Shown here one piece after another: positions 26,300 through 37,904 of a DNA stretch of 64,000 nucleotides. Under the pieces are notes generated by a model that worked only from the letters and a program-made list of their open reading frames with translations, was not told the DNA's origin and did no database searches. The DNA is taken from the NCBI GenBank assembly GCA_013339895.1, contig JABACO010000001.1:16779710-16843709 (forward strand), read 5' to 3'. The stretch comes from Ephydatia muelleri. Taxonomy: Eukaryota > Porifera > Demospongiae > Spongillida > Spongillidae. How positions within the stretch are numbered: position 1 is the first letter of the stretch; every line of letters starts with the position of its first letter. The position numbers and the translations under genes are program-made.

Positions 26300-26440
26300 C
26301 AAATACCTTCGAACATGGTCTGCCTCATCCTTGGCTTCTTTGACCGGCCTCCCGTCTTTATCAAACCAGCTGTCTACGTCTTCCTGAGAAGCGGGAGAGC
26401 CTTCCCTCCGTGCTTCGTTTGGAGTGAGAATGCACGCATG
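26300..26440 (-). CDS. Orphan exon-like segment on the minus strand
   Basis: A minus-strand open stretch reads RREGSPASQEDVDSWFDKDG followed by RPVKEAKDEADHVRR and then a GT donor (gtattt). The composition looks coding, and the SxxxxDxxxDxDGR pattern is reminiscent of the segment preceding TBC (Rab-GAP) domains. No neighbouring TBC exon was found, so the assignment is tentative and a spurious frame is possible. Confidence 0.28.
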
Positions 26441-26499
26441 CATTATAATTTTACGTACGCTTAATTTTACCAGCTCCATACAGATCATCAGCTACATGT

Positions 26500-28606
26500 A
26501 AACTCACTGGTTCACTGAGAGATAATCTAGTAGAGGTGGTAGTAGTATTTAGCCTCGTACCCACACCTTAATATAGTAGTAACGATGATTATTATCTTAC
26601 AGGATGACATCACGTGATGTTAGGATGTTACGTACTTGGGCATGTAACACGTAAGTTTTTTGCTAAATGCCGATTGAGCATTGCGAATTATATAATCTAT
26701 CGGAACCCGCAGAAGCAAGGTTTCTGTGGGGTACAATAGATAGGTACTTCACAATTTTTTTTTTTTTTAAACTAAATAAATCAGATTAAAGAGCATATTG
26801 AACGGTTTTCAAAACTGTTATTCCTAGCCGGATAAACGGGATGTTATTTACCGATAAAACAATGATACGATGCGAAAAAGTTATTAAAAACACTGTGATT
26901 GCTATAGAATTATTAAAAGGGGGCTAGCTAGCTGTACCGTAGCTGTACCGTAATTGTACCGTTACGGTAATTAGCTTTGAATATTGAAATTGGTTGGCAA
27001 CATGTCCTTATATGGTGGGCTCGCCCCCTATTAATAATTTGCCGAAATCATCTATTGTGCCGATCTTCGATAGTTCATAACTTTTGATACCCAATTTTGA
27101 AAAATAAAGAATAGACTAACACAAAGGATATGCATTTGGCAAATAAAGTTGCATGCTTGTAGAAATTTCAACAGACATTTCAAGTTAATTATGTAAAACT
27201 AGATTGATGTCAGATTTCAAAGTTTCTAAAAACGGCATTGATCGTGCATTACGTACATAACATACGTTGTAGCAATTTGACTTGTAAATTGAAAATATGA
27301 TATTATTGCGGAAAGATACTCGTGAAACTTTCAACTGACATTAATTCGGCAAAGAAAAACCGTTCCCAAAGCTATAATTGGAGCTAGTCTTTGAGAATGG
27401 CCTGTACGTTTTTAAACCCGCAAACGGCTACTATTCAACCGATTCATTCATAACATAGGTCGAGTCATCATGACTAACGCAGTAGCGCATTAAGTCAGCC
27501 CGCCGTTATGACAACACCGGCCCCAGTCTCCTCTATACTCAGTGGCACAACGAATTAATAAGTGATCTGGCATCCTTATGTAATTAAGGAGTAGTGGGTG
27601 CACGATGAGGCTGACAATGCAAAAGCCATTCATGCCTTAAATGTTTGAGCCACAGACTGAGGCATAAATGTTTGAGCCACAGACAGAGGCATTGTATGCA
27701 GATGCCCATGCATGCATCTGTATATCAACAGTAACAGCTAGCTGAACAAGAGAAGAAAAACTGAATATCTATTAGCTGTTCGAGCAAGACATGGAACCAT
27801 CTCACTATTTGTAGTTTCAGTTGCGAAGCAAATGTTTTGCTGCATGTGTGCATTTAAGTTCTTGAGCTACATGCAACAGGTTTGGCTCCAACTAGGACAG
27901 CCATATAATTTTATGTGAGCGTGTTTATTTCAATGCAGATAAAAAATGGATTAATTCAATGAGCATAGAGTTCAAATCATTTTCTCCGCATTGAATGCTC
28001 TTTATTTTCAATATAATACAGAACCCAACTTCACCTTCTTGCTTTTGTCACTAACCCACAGAATGTACCCTCCTCCGCACAGCTGCAAATATTTCTCTAC
28101 AATACTCTACTCGATTCAGTGGCAAGACAGGTCTGCTAGCCCAACTCATCACCAGTCCATTTCACCCAAGCTCACACACGATGATACGAAGTGCAATAAA
28201 TGTCAAACCTTCAGCATGACTGAATGTGGTTCCATTAGAGAGTTGTCGTTTGGACCCAGCACCCTTCCAGTTTAGAGATGTCTTGGCCGTTCGATATATC
28301 AACGACAATCTCCCTGTGTACATGCTATAACTTATATTTAGTGTACATGCAATGATGAGGGCTTCTCCACAGAGAGGCAGAACATCTTCTGAAGCATGCA
28401 GCCATCATGCAGCATAGCAGCTAAATTGGTGTGCATATGTCAGAGCTCGGCTCTTAGTTCTGCCCCTGGAAGCTTGTGTCTGAGGGGATCTAGGATATAG
28501 TGAAGGAGAGATAATGGGGCATCACTTTCTATAATCACGCAATAGTATCTTTTTGTTTATATTGTGTATACTTGTTAGTTATTTTTCCAGTCTTTTATAT
28601 TTAAAT
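26500..28606. other. Region without recognised genes
   Basis: AT-rich single-copy-looking sequence. An open frame at 27991-28275 (94 aa) shows no recognised domain. No RNA gene or repeat array was recognised. Confidence 0.45.
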
Positions 28607-29338
28607 GGGACAGTTCACGACAAAATTTCGTGATCCAAATGTTATATAAAAATCCTTTGCGTTTGATTCGTTACTGATAAAAGTCCGAACGGTAAATGCT
28701 ACTTACGTCCTATTTTCAAGACTTCGTACTACATCTTTTCTCTATGGTAAAATACATTATGGGGTCTTAAACTTGCATGAATTGCTCCATGCCAGAATTA
28801 CAATGCCCGATACCCTGTAGGAATTGAACCCGCTATAAATTTCGGCAGTAGTAATCAAATTAATTAATTGCTTCAATTTTGGTTTGTAGGTAGAGAGGTC
28901 CTGTACCAATTGATTTGTTCTATTCGTTAATTTTTACTTCATCCGTTAAGGAGATATAGCTGTGGAAAAGTATGTGTACAGTTTCAGCGCCTCTTGATTC
29001 GCGCCAATACATTGAATTGCCTAAATCATTAATATTGGCGCGAATCGAGCGGGAACCGTGACGTAAAAATTAATATAGGTACAGGACAAACCGAAACTAA
29101 AGCAATTTCATTACTCCTGCCGAAAATTACAACCTATGGGGGTATCGGACGTTGCAATAACTAGCATGCACGGAAAAAGTACAAGACCCCATGCACAATG
29201 TATTTTTATACCATAGCAGAATGGTATAGTATGAAGTCTTGAAAATCGGACGTTGATAGCTTTTACCGTTCCGACGTTATAATTACTGATTCATGCATGC
29301 AAACACAAAGCATCATTTGGGTCACATAAATATGTCCC
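28607..29338. mobile_element. Large diverged foldback element
   Basis: Ends gggacagttcacgac (left) and atatgtccc (right), with diverged inverted arms several hundred bp long. Left landmarks such as tttcaagacttcgtactac, ttatggggtctt and gcccgatacccc reappear inverted on the right at about 29235, 29180 and 29140. The centre is near 29000 (gattcgcgccaat / attggcgcgaatc). No coding capacity. A further copy of the end sequence gggacagttcacgacac lies at 29699. Confidence 0.75.
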
Positions 29339-29698
29339 AAATGTATATAAATATGGGACAGCAGTTGGGGGCACCAGCCTTTGCAGCTGAGGCTATAGGA
29401 AGCATGATGACAAGTGCCAGGAGTTGGGATGGTCTTGTATTCCACTGGGCGTAGAACATACGGCAACTGGGGCAAAGAGGCTCAGTGTGTACATTCTCCC
29501 GACTAACCTACCTCCTTGTTTGCAGGTCAGGTCTAAAGCAAAAATGCTGCAGACATCTACGGCCATCTCAACTTATCTCTTGTTAGATCAGTGGCAAGGT
29601 CATCTTAGCGAGGGAGTTAGCTAGTGCGACATGTGTAGAACTGTATCTGTGTGTATAGTTGGTGCATAAATATATTATCACTAGATACATGTACGTTC

Positions 29699-29970
29699 GG
29701 GACAGTTCACGACACAATTTAACATATCCAGAAATCGCAATACATTGAGAGGACACTTTTCTATTTCAAATCATATAAAAAATCTGATTGAACCACTCGA
29801 TAGGGAAAATTCGGCGCATCATTTTGATATATATTTTGTGTTCGTTGCATTGAAAGCAAAAGCAGTAAAAATTTTCAAAGAAAAACTAATTACAACCGTT
29901 ACTTCTAGCGGTCATTACGTAATACATTTAACCGCTAACTTTCAATATTCAAGTTAACTTCCATCGTAAG
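29699..29970. mobile_element. Partial copy of the GGGACAGTT foldback family
   Basis: Begins with gggacagttcacgacacaat, matching the end of the 28.6-kb element, then diverges. No matching right end was found. It contains a short 70-codon open frame with no recognisable product. Confidence 0.45.
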
Positions 29971-29998
29971 GGTGGGGCTAATGGAGCGTACACATTCG

Positions 29999-30105
29999 GC
30001 GTCGTACCCAGACCCGACAAAAGAGGCGGGTCTCATAGACTTCGTACCCAGACCCAACCAAGCAATCCGTTCTGGATGCTGTTAGCTAGTTTCGTACCCA
30101 GACCC
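29999..30105. repeat. Three copies of TCGTACCCAGACCC
   Basis: The motif tcgtacccagaccc (with one leading base varying) occurs about 40-50 bp apart at roughly 30003, 30043 and 30091. A related ttgtacccagaccc occurs at about 37987. It looks like a short dispersed repeat unit or the edge of a SINE/MITE; no coding role. Confidence 0.6.
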
Positions 30106-30697
30106 ACATGACGCGATTATCGCTGTTAACAGTATACTGTATTTTCAGTCCATTTTCGTTTTTTTGTTCGTTTCCACTCTCGCACGAAAACATGAAAACC
30201 AAGAAATATCATCAGACGAACCATTGAACGTACATAATGCTTTTAATCTGGAATGCGGTGGGCGGTACCACTTATGCGCACGAGAATAGCTTAGCCAGGA
30301 TTTTCCGCTAAACGAATTACACGTTCTTGGCTCATACGAATCACTGAAAAACGAACCTAAGCAATATCGTGCAAAGCGTTGACGAACTACGGTAATCTAC
30401 GTAGATTATACTGTACAGCGATAATCGTTACGTACCCATTATGTAGTGAATGAATTTACAATCTGCAACCACACCAATCATCATTCATGTACATGTACAT
30501 ATTAGAACCTGATGTGTCTACAGTCTTCTGTATTTACTTCATATTGGTAGGTCTTTGAGGTGTTGCCAACAGCGCAAATGACCAGCTCCACTACAAATGT
30601 ATGCAAGGAAATGGATTGTATGGTACCATGAGATCATGACAAAAACACAGAAAAACATATATACATTTTTCCATATTATAATTATAATTATATACAC

Positions 30698-30755
30698 ACA
30701 CACAACACACACACACACATGCACACACACACACACGCACACACACACACACACT
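30698..30755. repeat. CA microsatellite
   Basis: A (CA)n tract interrupted by a few variant dinucleotides. Surrounding sequence (30.1-31.5 kb) holds no recognised gene. Confidence 0.9.
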
Positions 30756-31611
30756 AGGAGTGACATCCACTGGCCACCACCTACTCGCACTTATATGCAT
30801 ACTACCGCAACCTCTTTTTTTAATGCATACACGTTTTAGCCTATAGAGCTCTTTCATCATCTAATTAGTCCGCCATATTGGTGCCCATTTACTATGGAGA
30901 AGTATGGGCTTACGTTTGGTTTAGGTGTGTTACATTAGTTCAGAGTGCCGTCTAGACATATACTATTGTGCTCTAACACATGATTTTTACTTGAGCCCTC
31001 ATAGCGTGAGTAACTTAAACAAAGAGTACCAATACCCGAGCATAAGCCCATACATTTCCATAGTAAACCAAGCACCAAGGTGATTGACATAAAAACAATT
31101 AACGCAATTAAAGCCTATGCGTCATGTGACCATGAAAGAGCTCTATTCATGATGACCTTAGTACTTACATGTACATCAAGCTTCGACAGGACTGAGAACG
31201 AGGGAAGTACATCTTGCCTATGGGATGAGCTACAATATTATCAGGTGGGCTGTAATACATGTAAGAGTGTTACTGACCATGGATCGGTCATGCAACCAGT
31301 ATCAAGTTTATCTCGGCTGATCAACACATGGCTGTATTTTCTGTGGCCGTGTGCACCATTTTTGAATTTTTATATCAGTTGAGACTTTCACATGCAGGCT
31401 GCTTCAGTCGCATACCGTGAGTCTAGTCAACTGCATGCATGCATGCACATGTCATGTAGCACTAGTTAATTAATTATGCACACCAGGGAGTGTACAGATC
31501 ACACCATTTCACTTGTCACACCTAGGTGTTTGTGTGCCCTGCACACATAGAGCACTAGAGTGTGCCCTATGGTGTGATGGCAATTTGGTGTGCTTCACAC
31601 GCCATAGTGTA

Positions 31612-32362
31612 GCTATGATGCCTTCACATGGGTACACAAGCTATGATGCCTTCATATGGGTACACTAGCTATGATGCCTTCACATGGGTACACTAGCTAC
31701 ATGATATGATGCCTTCACATGGGTATATACACAGGCTATGGTGCCTTCACATGGGTACATTGGCTATGGTGCCTTCACATGGGTATGTACACTGGCTATG
31801 ATGCCTTCACATGGGTACACTAGCTATGATGCCTTCACATGGGTACACTAGCTATGGTGCCTTCACATGAATACACTAGCTATGATGCCTTCACATGTGT
31901 ATGCATACAGGCTATGGTGCCTTCACATGGGTACACTAGCTATGATGCCTACACTAGCTATGGTGCCTTCACATGGGTACAATAGCTATGATGCCTTCAC
32001 ATGGGTACACTGGCTATGATGCCTTCACATGGGTACACTAGCTATGATGCCTTCACATGGTTACGTACACTGGCTATGATGCCTTCAAATGGGTACACTA
32101 GCTATGATGCCTACACTAGCTATGGTGCCTTCACATGGGTACAATAGCTATGATGCCTTCACATGGGTACACTGGCTATGATGCCTTCACATGGGTACAA
32201 TAGCTATGATGCCTTCACATGGGTATATACACAGGCTACGGTGCCTTCACATGGGTAAACTTGCAATGGTGCCTTCACATGGGTATGTACAGTACACTGA
32301 CTATGGTGCCTTCACATGGGTACATTACCTATGGTGCCTTCACATGGGTACACTAGCTATGG
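31612..32362. repeat. 28-32-bp minisatellite
   Basis: About two dozen tandem copies of a unit with core gctatgatgccttcacatgg followed by gtacacta. Some copies carry a 3-6-bp insertion (gggtatgtacac). Copies alternate between gatgcc and ggtgcc variants, and a larger block (ctacactagctatggtgcc) recurs near 31947 and 32112, indicating higher-order duplication. Units are contiguous rather than separated by unique spacers, so this is not a CRISPR. Confidence 0.9.
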
Positions 32363-32616
32363 CCAATTGATAACTCAGGTAAGAGAAGTCGTTGAAGCCA
32401 GACAGAAGTAGTGCCACACTGTGAAAGTGAATGGTGTGAAGTGCATGCAGAACGTTTGGAGACCAAATAAGCTACCACGCCGGTCGAAGCTGCTTTCAGC
32501 TTCCGATAAATCGGTGCGCATTGTCTAGAATTAAAACACATGCATGTAACCGTATTGGTGCCAATAGCCGGTATACGCCACACCTATAGTTGTACTTGAG
32601 TAGCTTGGATAAATTA

Positions 32617-33296
32617 CCAACGTAACAGATTATGAAATGCGTGATGTTTAGGCCTACAAAAGATTCGGAACGTATGGGTACTAGTACGCGCCCTTGCATA
32701 TGTACTCAACTGGTAGCAAAACCCCCTGTTGCGTAGCGCTAGGAGGCGTGTGGAACCGATTTCATACAGTACGTATACAAGTGGTACATATCGCTGACAC
32801 AGAAGGAGGGGGGAAGCTCATTGCCTTACGTGTCGTCCACGCGCGTGAGTCAATTTTGAGGGCACGAGACGGAGACAACATCTGATTCGATATGGAATAC
32901 TTCTTTCAACTATGGAAGCCGATTTTTAAATATAAAGACCTAGTTTTCAATATATATTATAGTTCTTCGATGTACTAGCTATATTTTTTTCTCATAACAA
33001 ATTAGCAAATCGTAAAGGTGTTGACACAAATGGTCATAGAATATTGTAATGAGAAACGCAACCCATTGACTACGCGTACATTGAGGACAATGTTATGACA
33101 ATCCTAGGGAAGCGACACCTTAAATAGGAAAAATACGGCGACCTTTCTAAAAATCATGCCATAAGTAGTGTACTAACAATTTCTCATAACAAATTCTGAG
33201 AAAAATCTGGCGCGCTTGGTATTGAAGTACTCCATACATGTCTATGGGTAGATATACGGGAATATTCGTTGATTCGCAAACCGTGAATTAATTACT
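32617..33296 (+). promoter_or_regulatory. Upstream region of the aerolysin-like gene, duplicated at 50.7 kb
   Basis: This stretch immediately 5' of the aerolysin-like gene is clearly related to 50690-51184. Shared landmarks include gttgcgtagcgctaggagg, gtgagtcaattttgagggca, acattgaggacaatgttatg and gattcgcaaaccg, all in the same order and orientation. It could be a duplicated promoter/5' flank or the flank of a mobile element. Confidence 0.55.
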
Positions 33297-33476
33297 TCTG
33301 ACTTTTGACCGCTCATTTCTGCATATGACTCTCGACCCAAATGCATGTTATTAAAAAATCATCTTGTTCAAAGGAACAAAGGCATATGTCAAGTGTACAT
33401 GCGTGTAAACAATGAAAATGGTACGCCATGCACTCACCGTTGTTCAGAATTTCGATGATGCGGCTCCTCCACTGGT

Positions 33477-33483
33477 GTATATA
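33477..33483 (+). promoter_or_regulatory. TATA box of the aerolysin-like gene
   Basis: TATATAA lies about 51 bp before the ATG at 33534, the right distance for a short 5' leader on an intronless gene. Confidence 0.6.
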
Positions 33484-33533
33484 AGAACATGCACCACTTT
33501 CCTTCGTCACACCGCAATTGACTGCATGCGAGA

Positions 33534-34358
33534 ATGATGGCACAGAAAGGAAATCAGATCGGCATTGAAATGTACCGCGCCCCGGTGCCGCTTACTCAGC
33601 ACGTCAGATCCAGCAACAACACACTGACGACCTGGGACGACTTCCAAGCCTGTGGCGTCAGCAAAAGTAATATTTCTGACATGTATAAAACGTCATTTAG
33701 CAACACGACTCCAGACGCTATTCACCTCAACGATTCTTTCACGAACAACTACGGGTGGGATTCGTTCAACATACTCGGAGATACCATTGTCGAAAATCAG
33801 TCTATAAGTCCCATGTTTTCAGTTGCTTACAGTCAGTACACAAGGAACGAGGATCCGCAGGAAACCATTAACCCCACGTTTACATTGACGGCCTCGCATG
33901 AGAAATCAGCAACGGTGAGCGTTTCGCAGACCTCCAATATTGGATACCAGCAGACCATCACGATAGGAGCACCAGAGTTGGGCTTGGGGAGCGAATTCTC
34001 GACCAGCTTCAATATTACCAACGAGTCTGGAAGTTCGTCCACTACCAGTACCACGTTAACGATCTCTCAGCTAGCCCAGCCTAGGGTCCCCCCTCTGAGC
34101 AAAGTCTTGGTTACCTTCAAGTTGCTATGGACGTCAAATACTTGTACATGGAGAATACCCATCAGAATTGATCCTTATGGACTTACTGGGGCACAGTTCC
34201 CCAAAGCTGTCCCCCCAACAAGCGGAGGTAGTAATCATTACTACTGGGCACTGTACAATAATTCATTTGGAGATCTGCGGTCCGAAATGCGCGGTAAAAT
34301 GGACGCCTCGTACGACATTCAAGGACTAATGACCTATGGAGCTCCTGAGCCTCTGTAA
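33534..34358 (+). CDS. Aerolysin/ETX-MTX2-like beta-pore-forming protein
   Basis: A complete 274-codon single-exon gene, stop TAA at 34356-34358. Start choice is ATG 33534 or the adjacent ATG 33537. The middle of the protein (roughly residues 100-215) has the alternating Ser/Thr and hydrophobic pattern of the aerolysin/epsilon-toxin-MTX2 beta-hairpin and pore domain, followed by a short, mostly beta C-terminal part ending in a Gly/Tyr-rich tail. No secretion signal peptide is visible at the N-terminus, which is polar; animal members without one are known in this superfamily. The family oligomerises on membranes and inserts a beta-barrel, and in animals is linked to defence, predation or intracellular vesicle roles. 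Lack of introns among intron-rich neighbours fits horizontal acquisition or retroposition. The family call is by fold pattern only. Confidence 0.6.
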   Translation: MMAQKGNQIGIEMYRAPVPLTQHVRSSNNTLTTWDDFQACGVSKSNISDMYKTSFSNTTPDAIHLNDSFTNNYGWDSFNILGDTIVENQSISPMFSVAYSQYTRNEDPQETINPTFTLTASHEKSATVSVSQTSNIGYQQTITIGAPELGLGSEFSTSFNITNESGSSSTTSTTLTISQLAQPRVPPLSKVLVTFKLLWTSNTCTWRIPIRIDPYGLTGAQFPKAVPPTSGGSNHYYWALYNNSFGDLRSEMRGKMDASYDIQGLMTYGAPEPL

Positions 34359-34484
34359 AGTATATATGAACAATGACCAATGCTAAGAGCATGTATAGGC
34401 CAGTAATTGCAACTGTGAATTGAGTAATTGAATTAACTAATATAATTCCAGAAAATGGTTGCTTTAAAATAAGTATGGGGTCGT

Positions 34485-34503
34485 GGCAGCGAAAAGGGAC
34501 CTA
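34485..34503. repeat. GGGACCTA MITE end
   Basis: ggcagcgaaaagggaccta resembles the inverted terminus of the 13.3-kb MITE and directly precedes the 34.6-kb foldback. No partner end was found. Confidence 0.45.
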
Positions 34504-34589
34504 GCGCATATTATAAAAATTTTCCAGGAAGGAAATTCAAAATGTACGCGTAATTTCAAATTCGGGCCACTGTAACTCCATGATATATA

Positions 34590-35360
34590 GACATACTGGA
34601 ACGTTCTATACGAAAATGGGTCTTATGGATTTTATTATATAACATACAGGTTTTCCGAAATATTAACGCTATCGGGTTCCTATTTTTGACACAACATACC
34701 ACACCTTTACTATATGTGAAAATCCATTTTGGTGTCTTATACAAGCGGGGTAAAGGACTTTATAAGGTCCGATACACCGCAGGGTTCAAAACGGCCACAT
34801 CTTCAGGTAGGAGTGTCCAAATCGGTTCAAAATAGGTACCTATGTAGAAGGGTCCTACCGCGATTGATTTGCTCTGTTCGTTAATTTTGCTTTATCCGTT
34901 ATGGAGATACAAGTGTGCAAAATAATTGCATATTTCCGTTACGCGCCATTACGACTGGCTTCGAGGATTCTCGTAATACGTTAATGGCGCGTAACGCCCG
35001 GGAAATATGCAATTACTTTGCACACTTGTATCTCCATAACGGCTAAAGCAAAAATTAACGAACAGAACAAATCAATAGCGGAAGGAACCCTTCTACATAG
35101 ATACCTATTTTGAACCGATTTGGACACTCCTACCTGAAGATGTGGCCGTTTCGAATCATACGGGGTATCGGACCTTGTAATGTCGGTACCCCGCATGTGT
35201 AAGACACCAAAATGAATTTTCACATATAGTAATGGTGTGGTAAGTTGTGTTACAAATAGGAACCCGTTAGCGTTAATATTTCGGAAGATATATCGATTTA
35301 AATTGCATGTTATAAAATAAAATCCACAAGACCCATTTTCGTAAAGAACGTAAATTCCAT
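34590..35360. mobile_element. Near-perfect 770-bp foldback element
   Basis: Two arms of over 350 bp are inverted copies with few mismatches. Examples are the left sequence gagatacaagtgtgcaaaat with its complement on the right, and aatcggttcaaaataggtac against the right-arm complement. The loop around 34957-34985 is under 50 bp. There is no transposase. Part of one arm end recurs at 50066-50115 (gttctatacaaaaatcggtc). It lies 230 bp downstream of the aerolysin-like gene. Confidence 0.85.
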
Positions 35361-36054
35361 ACTAATCTCCAGTGCGTAAGAAAGAAGTTGTAGAGGGGTG
35401 GGGGTCCGTGTACCTTTAGAGCACTCCACGTCCCAATCAGTCAAAATCATTGGTATATCACGAAATTGATGCAAGCTTCTAATTACTGGACCGCAAGTTT
35501 AGTCATTTGGAATAAACGTCACAGCGCATGTAAATATCTAAACTTCTAAATGGCCGAATGCTCAAACTTGTTTGGAATTTTACTACCTTGTACGATTCGG
35601 ACTAAATTCTATCCCCTCATTCCCAGTTGCCTTACTTATAATTTTACTTGGTTTTCGCTTGAACTTTTAAACTCCCGATACTCAACGGTTCAAATAAGGT
35701 TTTTAGTTGTAACTCGCTTATATATCCATCGTCCAAGCCAAGCCTCGGTTAGTGACTTTGAGAATTTTCGTGACTTTTGGTGCAAAAATCAAACTTGGTC
35801 TAGCTCAATCCCGAAGATGTCAAATCTGTTTATGTATTTGGTTATTCTATATCCTCGTCTGTCCGGTTCCAGGAACCCACGCCGCTGAAATTAAACTTAG
35901 TGAGAATAAAAAAGAAGTACACAAGCCTGAGCTAAACGGTTACGTGCCGGGTATACGCGGGCTTCAAAGTTAGTGCCAGTGGCATCGTAGCGATTGTTGG
36001 TGAAAGCACACACTGATGGCTGCTATGCACATATGCATCCCTGTCACAGTTGTC
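35361..36054. other. Intergenic, no gene recognised
   Basis: A 112-codon open frame (35550-35888) lacks any recognised domain. No repeats were noted. Confidence 0.4.
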
Positions 36055-37115
36055 TAAATAATCTATAGTTGTTCCAGAAACCATGACAAGGAATGTCTGT
36101 GTGTACATGTACACGTACAGGGTTGCATTTGCAAATGCAGCCAGCATTATGGTATGTAATGGTATTGTGTGTGTGCGTGTGTATGTGTGTGTATGTGTGT
36201 GTGTGTGTGAGTCTGTGTGTGTGGACTATGTGTGTGCAAGGGGTTCATGTATTAATTTGTGGGTGTATTTGATTGGCTTACCTTTGGACTGTGGCCACAC
36301 CCTCTTACATATAATACTATCAGCTTGCTTTTAAAAAATTCTTCCTTTTACCATTAGTGCCTCCCTCTCTGGCCCTTCCTCCTCATAAATAGAAGTTAGC
36401 TGCAGTATTCCATGATGACCACACCCACCAAGCCCTCAATAATACTGTGGTTTGGGGAAATCTAATCTGGCCATGGTATAGCACTCGACATACGTGCCAA
36501 TGCTCTGTAAGGCAATTTCGTTGGCTTACAGACTACAAATCAAGCAAATGGATGCTTAATGCAGCTCATCCAGGATGGATGGGTTGTTGGTATAAACAAC
36601 CTTGTTTGTATATTAGACCTTTAGCAGTATTCAACTAGCTGCCACACCCCCTGCAATTGTTGCATGTGAAAATCCATTAAATTTGATGTATACTCTATCT
36701 ACCCTCCAGGGATTGTTCCAGTTGTTGTCTTTGACATGCTTTTGGGCTTAGACTACTAACCTAGTTTGTCTATAATCTCATCACCTCTCGTTCCCATGAC
36801 CATAAATACCTAAATATCAAACCTAATTTACTACATAGCCATGCCAGAGATTATAGTTGGGGTTTGGAAGCTGATCATGCACGTAACAACGTGGTATACC
36901 TATCCTGCCCAGCCCCTCTCCCCACTCATTTACCTGCTATGTGATTCATTTGTCTCCATGGCTAAGCACATGGAGTTTCTGCTGAACTATAAAATATCTT
37001 CTCAGACACCATTACATCTCACATGGGTCTGGGTACAAAACATAATTACTGGTACAGCACAAAGCAGTACATTAAAAAAATGCTATTAGCTCCAAAACTG
37101 GTGGGGGGGGGGGGG
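36055..37115 (+). repeat. Left arm of a large inverted duplication
   Basis: About 1.06 kb whose reverse complement is found at 39938-39080 and 38150-37905. Landmarks are ggttgcatttgcaaatgcag (36120), ctgcagtattccatgatgac (36400), ccatggctaagcacatggag (36957) and ctccaaaactggtgggg (37089). It includes a TG microsatellite. No gene recognised. Confidence 0.85.
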
Positions 37116-37558
37116 GGGGGGGGATTGTGTATGGTGTCAATACATGGCTCCTTGCGTCCAAATACCCAAGGCAGAACACTGGGACCATACAGACTTGGTA
37201 TACACCGTTTAGTTATATGTGTCACACTTGATTCTTGTTGTTATCAAAAACAGACCGGAATAGCAGGATACGTGTGTATGTTCAGAGTCATCATTAAAGA
37301 TCAATGAGCATAACATTATGTGAGCAGGTGTACTGTACAGTTGGGAGGGAGGAGAGTGTGGAGTGGTAGAGGAAACACAACACAGAGCTGTAGATAATCT
37401 ATTCACTGGGTTGGATCTGTAGTTTGATCCTTTGCTGGTTATCCAAACATTAATTCACAGTTTGTTTTCGGCCATTTTCAGCCTCTGTTCCAGAATGGTC
37501 TATGTCATGGGTACAATCACAAGATGATGAAATGGAAAATAATCTCACACCTATTAAA

Positions 37559-37703
37559 CCTTTGGTCTTACTAAACATACAATGAGGCATATTATGTTGA
37601 CATCAGATCGCCATGTACATGTAAATATCAAAAAAACAATAACTTAACATTTTATTTGTTGTTTGGTTAATATGCCTCATTGTATGTTTAGTATGACCAA
37701 AGG
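37559..37703. repeat. Hairpin with 36-bp arms
   Basis: The arm cctttggtcttactaaacat, continuing to acaatgaggcatatta, is inverted at 37668-37703 with one mismatch. The loop is about 73 bp. It sits in the spacer between the two arms of the large inverted duplication. No coding capacity. Confidence 0.8.
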
Positions 37704-37904
37704 ACACCATGACACCATACACAAATCCGTCTTCTAGTTGTGTGTTTGTCTTCTCATTGGGTCCTAGGCGTCGTGGCGTCTCAGCGTGAGAGCTTTGCGC
37801 AATCGTGGTGTTTGACAACTTTTTTTCTCAGTATGTGTAATATACAACAAATATTTCGGTGTTTCCACCTTCATCAGTGTGATTTGTACACGTACAGAAA
37901 TGAA

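Noticed and set aside
31612..32362. Regular repeats considered as a CRISPR array
   Set aside because: Units are contiguous with no unique spacers and the context is eukaryotic, so this is a minisatellite.
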